From positions 248,001-312,000 of the forward strand of contig CBFHOH010000001.1 in assembly GCA_965657335.1 (NCBI GenBank): a DNA stretch of 64,000 nucleotides, given 5' to 3'. This document shows, piece by piece, positions 63,310-64,000 of this stretch. Each line of letters opens with the position of its first letter. Positions within the stretch are counted from its first letter, which is position 1. The notes beneath the pieces were generated by a model. It worked only from the letters and a program-made list of their open reading frames with translations, ran no database searches and had not been told where the DNA came from. The position numbers and the translations under genes were made by a program. Source of the DNA: UBA4582 sp965657335. Its GTDB lineage: Bacteria; Pseudomonadota; Gammaproteobacteria; Pseudomonadales; Azotimanducaceae.

Positions 63310-64000
63310 TTATGTGTGACGAGCTTGTATGCCTTTCGAATACATCGAGAAAAGCTTTGCGTCGTCACCCCATGTCGATTGTAACTCAGCTATTTCTGGG
63401 TTCTGTGAATCCAGCAGTGCCTGAACAGCCTTGTCCAGCTTCGCAAGGTTATTTAGCGTCCCTTTGTGTGTTTGCAGGATTAAATTCGCTCTCTGGCTTA
63501 AATTCGATCTAATAGCAGTGTTGTCCGCTGAGGCGGAGTAGGTGGATAAAGCAGACAAGAGAGCAAGATAGATATAGTAGGACTCACAATCTGCGAAGCG
63601 TGAAATGAGACTAAGGTCTTGCAGTTCTGTGTATTCAACGCCATCAAATTCCGTCAGCCCCTGACTTAGTTTTGGCAGGAAACGAGAGGGCGCTCGGTGT
63701 GTCATATTTACGCCAGTTGCGTTCGTTGAGACGCGAACATATCGAGCTCCATCACCGGATCCAACCTTCACAATCAGTTCACCGACGAGCTTGCTTGCAG
63801 CGATCCAGGTCTTAAAGCCATACAAGCGACCATCGCTAATTGTGACAGCGGGTTTCCGGTCGCGCTCGCTTCTATCTTCCGAGGCCGCGTATGCCAGCCA
63901 ATGATGACTGATAAATTCTGTGAAAGTGGCTCTAATGGCAGCCTGGTATCCAGCAATGAAGATTAAAGCTGGATCCGGGCGCCCAGATAAACGACCCCCG
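63310..64000 (-). CDS. Acyl-CoA dehydrogenase-like protein (partial, runs off the edge)
   Basis: Open frame of about 230 codons from the right edge to TAA at 63310. It has no start in the window, so the gene begins outside. The segments GRPDPALIFIAGYQAAIRATF and TISDGRLYGFKTWIAASKLVGELIVKVG resemble the middle domain of acyl-CoA dehydrogenases (KTWI corresponds to the K-T-W/F substrate-side strand). The C-terminal helical part (ESYYIYLALLSALSTYSASADN) fits the helical domain, though much shorter and more divergent. I can only call it ACAD-like. Its direction is opposite to the TRAP operon. Confidence 0.55.
   Translation of the reverse strand, partial: GGRLSGRPDPALIFIAGYQAAIRATFTEFISHHWLAYAASEDRSERDRKPAVTISDGRLYGFKTWIAASKLVGELIVKVGSGDGARYVRVSTNATGVNMTHRAPSRFLPKLSQGLTEFDGVEYTELQDLSLISRFADCESYYIYLALLSALSTYSASADNTAIRSNLSQRANLILQTHKGTLNNLAKLDKAVQALLDSQNPEIAELQSTWGDDAKLFSMYSKGIQARHT

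Noticed and set aside
1..64000. CRISPR arrays, tRNA or rRNA genes, prophage or insertion sequences
   Set aside because: No regularly spaced repeats, cloverleaf-like sequences, transposase or phage proteins were seen on either strand.

Overview
The window looks like a chromosomal segment of a free-living, aerobic, probably marine gammaproteobacterium. Supporting signs are gammaproteobacterial-type housekeeping proteins (TrpS, AroQ, long-form PurC), a NhaA sodium/proton antiporter, a TAXI-type TRAP transporter, and a dense set of acyl-CoA, flavin-monooxygenase, SDR, amidohydrolase and phytanoyl-CoA-dioxygenase genes typical of oligotrophic degraders of lipids and small organics. Three runs of N (34689-35015, 37286-37726, 57870-58035) show that it is a scaffold with unresolved gaps. 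I see no rRNA, tRNA, CRISPR array, transposase or integrase, and no recognisable DNA-binding transcription factor.

The most notable content is two genes each interrupted by one in-frame TGA exactly at the expected redox-active cysteine: a secreted peroxiredoxin (78-653, minus; GGU-TIEC) and a GrdB-family protein (28122-29087, plus; PLU-PVC). Reading frame and homology continue on both sides of each TGA, and each TGA is followed at the right distance by a stem-loop. The second stem is a perfect 7-bp hairpin. Both are best read as selenoproteins, which implies that the organism has SelA/SelB/SelC/SelD elsewhere.

Layout. 1-9.8 kb: Sec-peroxiredoxin, rRNA-type methyltransferase, SDR, Amidohydro_2 enzyme, CMD-type peroxidase, histidine phosphatase, a frameshifted DUF885 peptidase, a D-aminoacylase-like lipoprotein, AroQ and a catalytically dead AroQ paralogue. 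9.8-14.2 kb: copper ATPase behind a MerR-type promoter, a heme-monooxygenase-like protein, SDR, cytochrome c lipoprotein. 14.3-19.4 kb: ClsB - endonuclease/phosphatase - globin - MMPL exporter, transcribed leftward from a region with a perfect FNR/Anr box. 19.4-23.5 kb: small-molecule kinase and a ZnuD-like zinc receptor with a small His/Cys protein. 23.5-29.9 kb: flavin monooxygenase, TrpS, and the formamidase - kynureninase - selenoprotein - enoyl-CoA hydratase operon. 30-35.6 kb: NhaA, PhyH dioxygenase, dienelactone hydrolase, PurC, VOC, CobW-type GTPase.

35.6-48.6 kb: two amidase/amidohydrolase-type enzymes, a gap-truncated beta-lactamase-fold hydrolase, a PQQ sugar dehydrogenase, two flavoproteins, enoyl-CoA hydratase, ACAD10-like kinase, zinc-ribbon protein. 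48.6-56.3 kb: Baeyer-Villiger-type monooxygenase, two thiolase-fold enzymes, AGCS alanine/sodium symporter, rhodanese. 56.3-64 kb: tightly packed MFS - GT39 - Gfo/Idh - TRAP receptor - TRAP permease operon, and an acyl-CoA-dehydrogenase-like gene running off the right edge.

Functionally, the genes point to a heterotroph that oxidises acyl-CoA and aromatic or tryptophan-derived compounds, manages copper and zinc, and invests in peroxide and oxygen handling. Most units are short operons with 4-30 bp overlaps.
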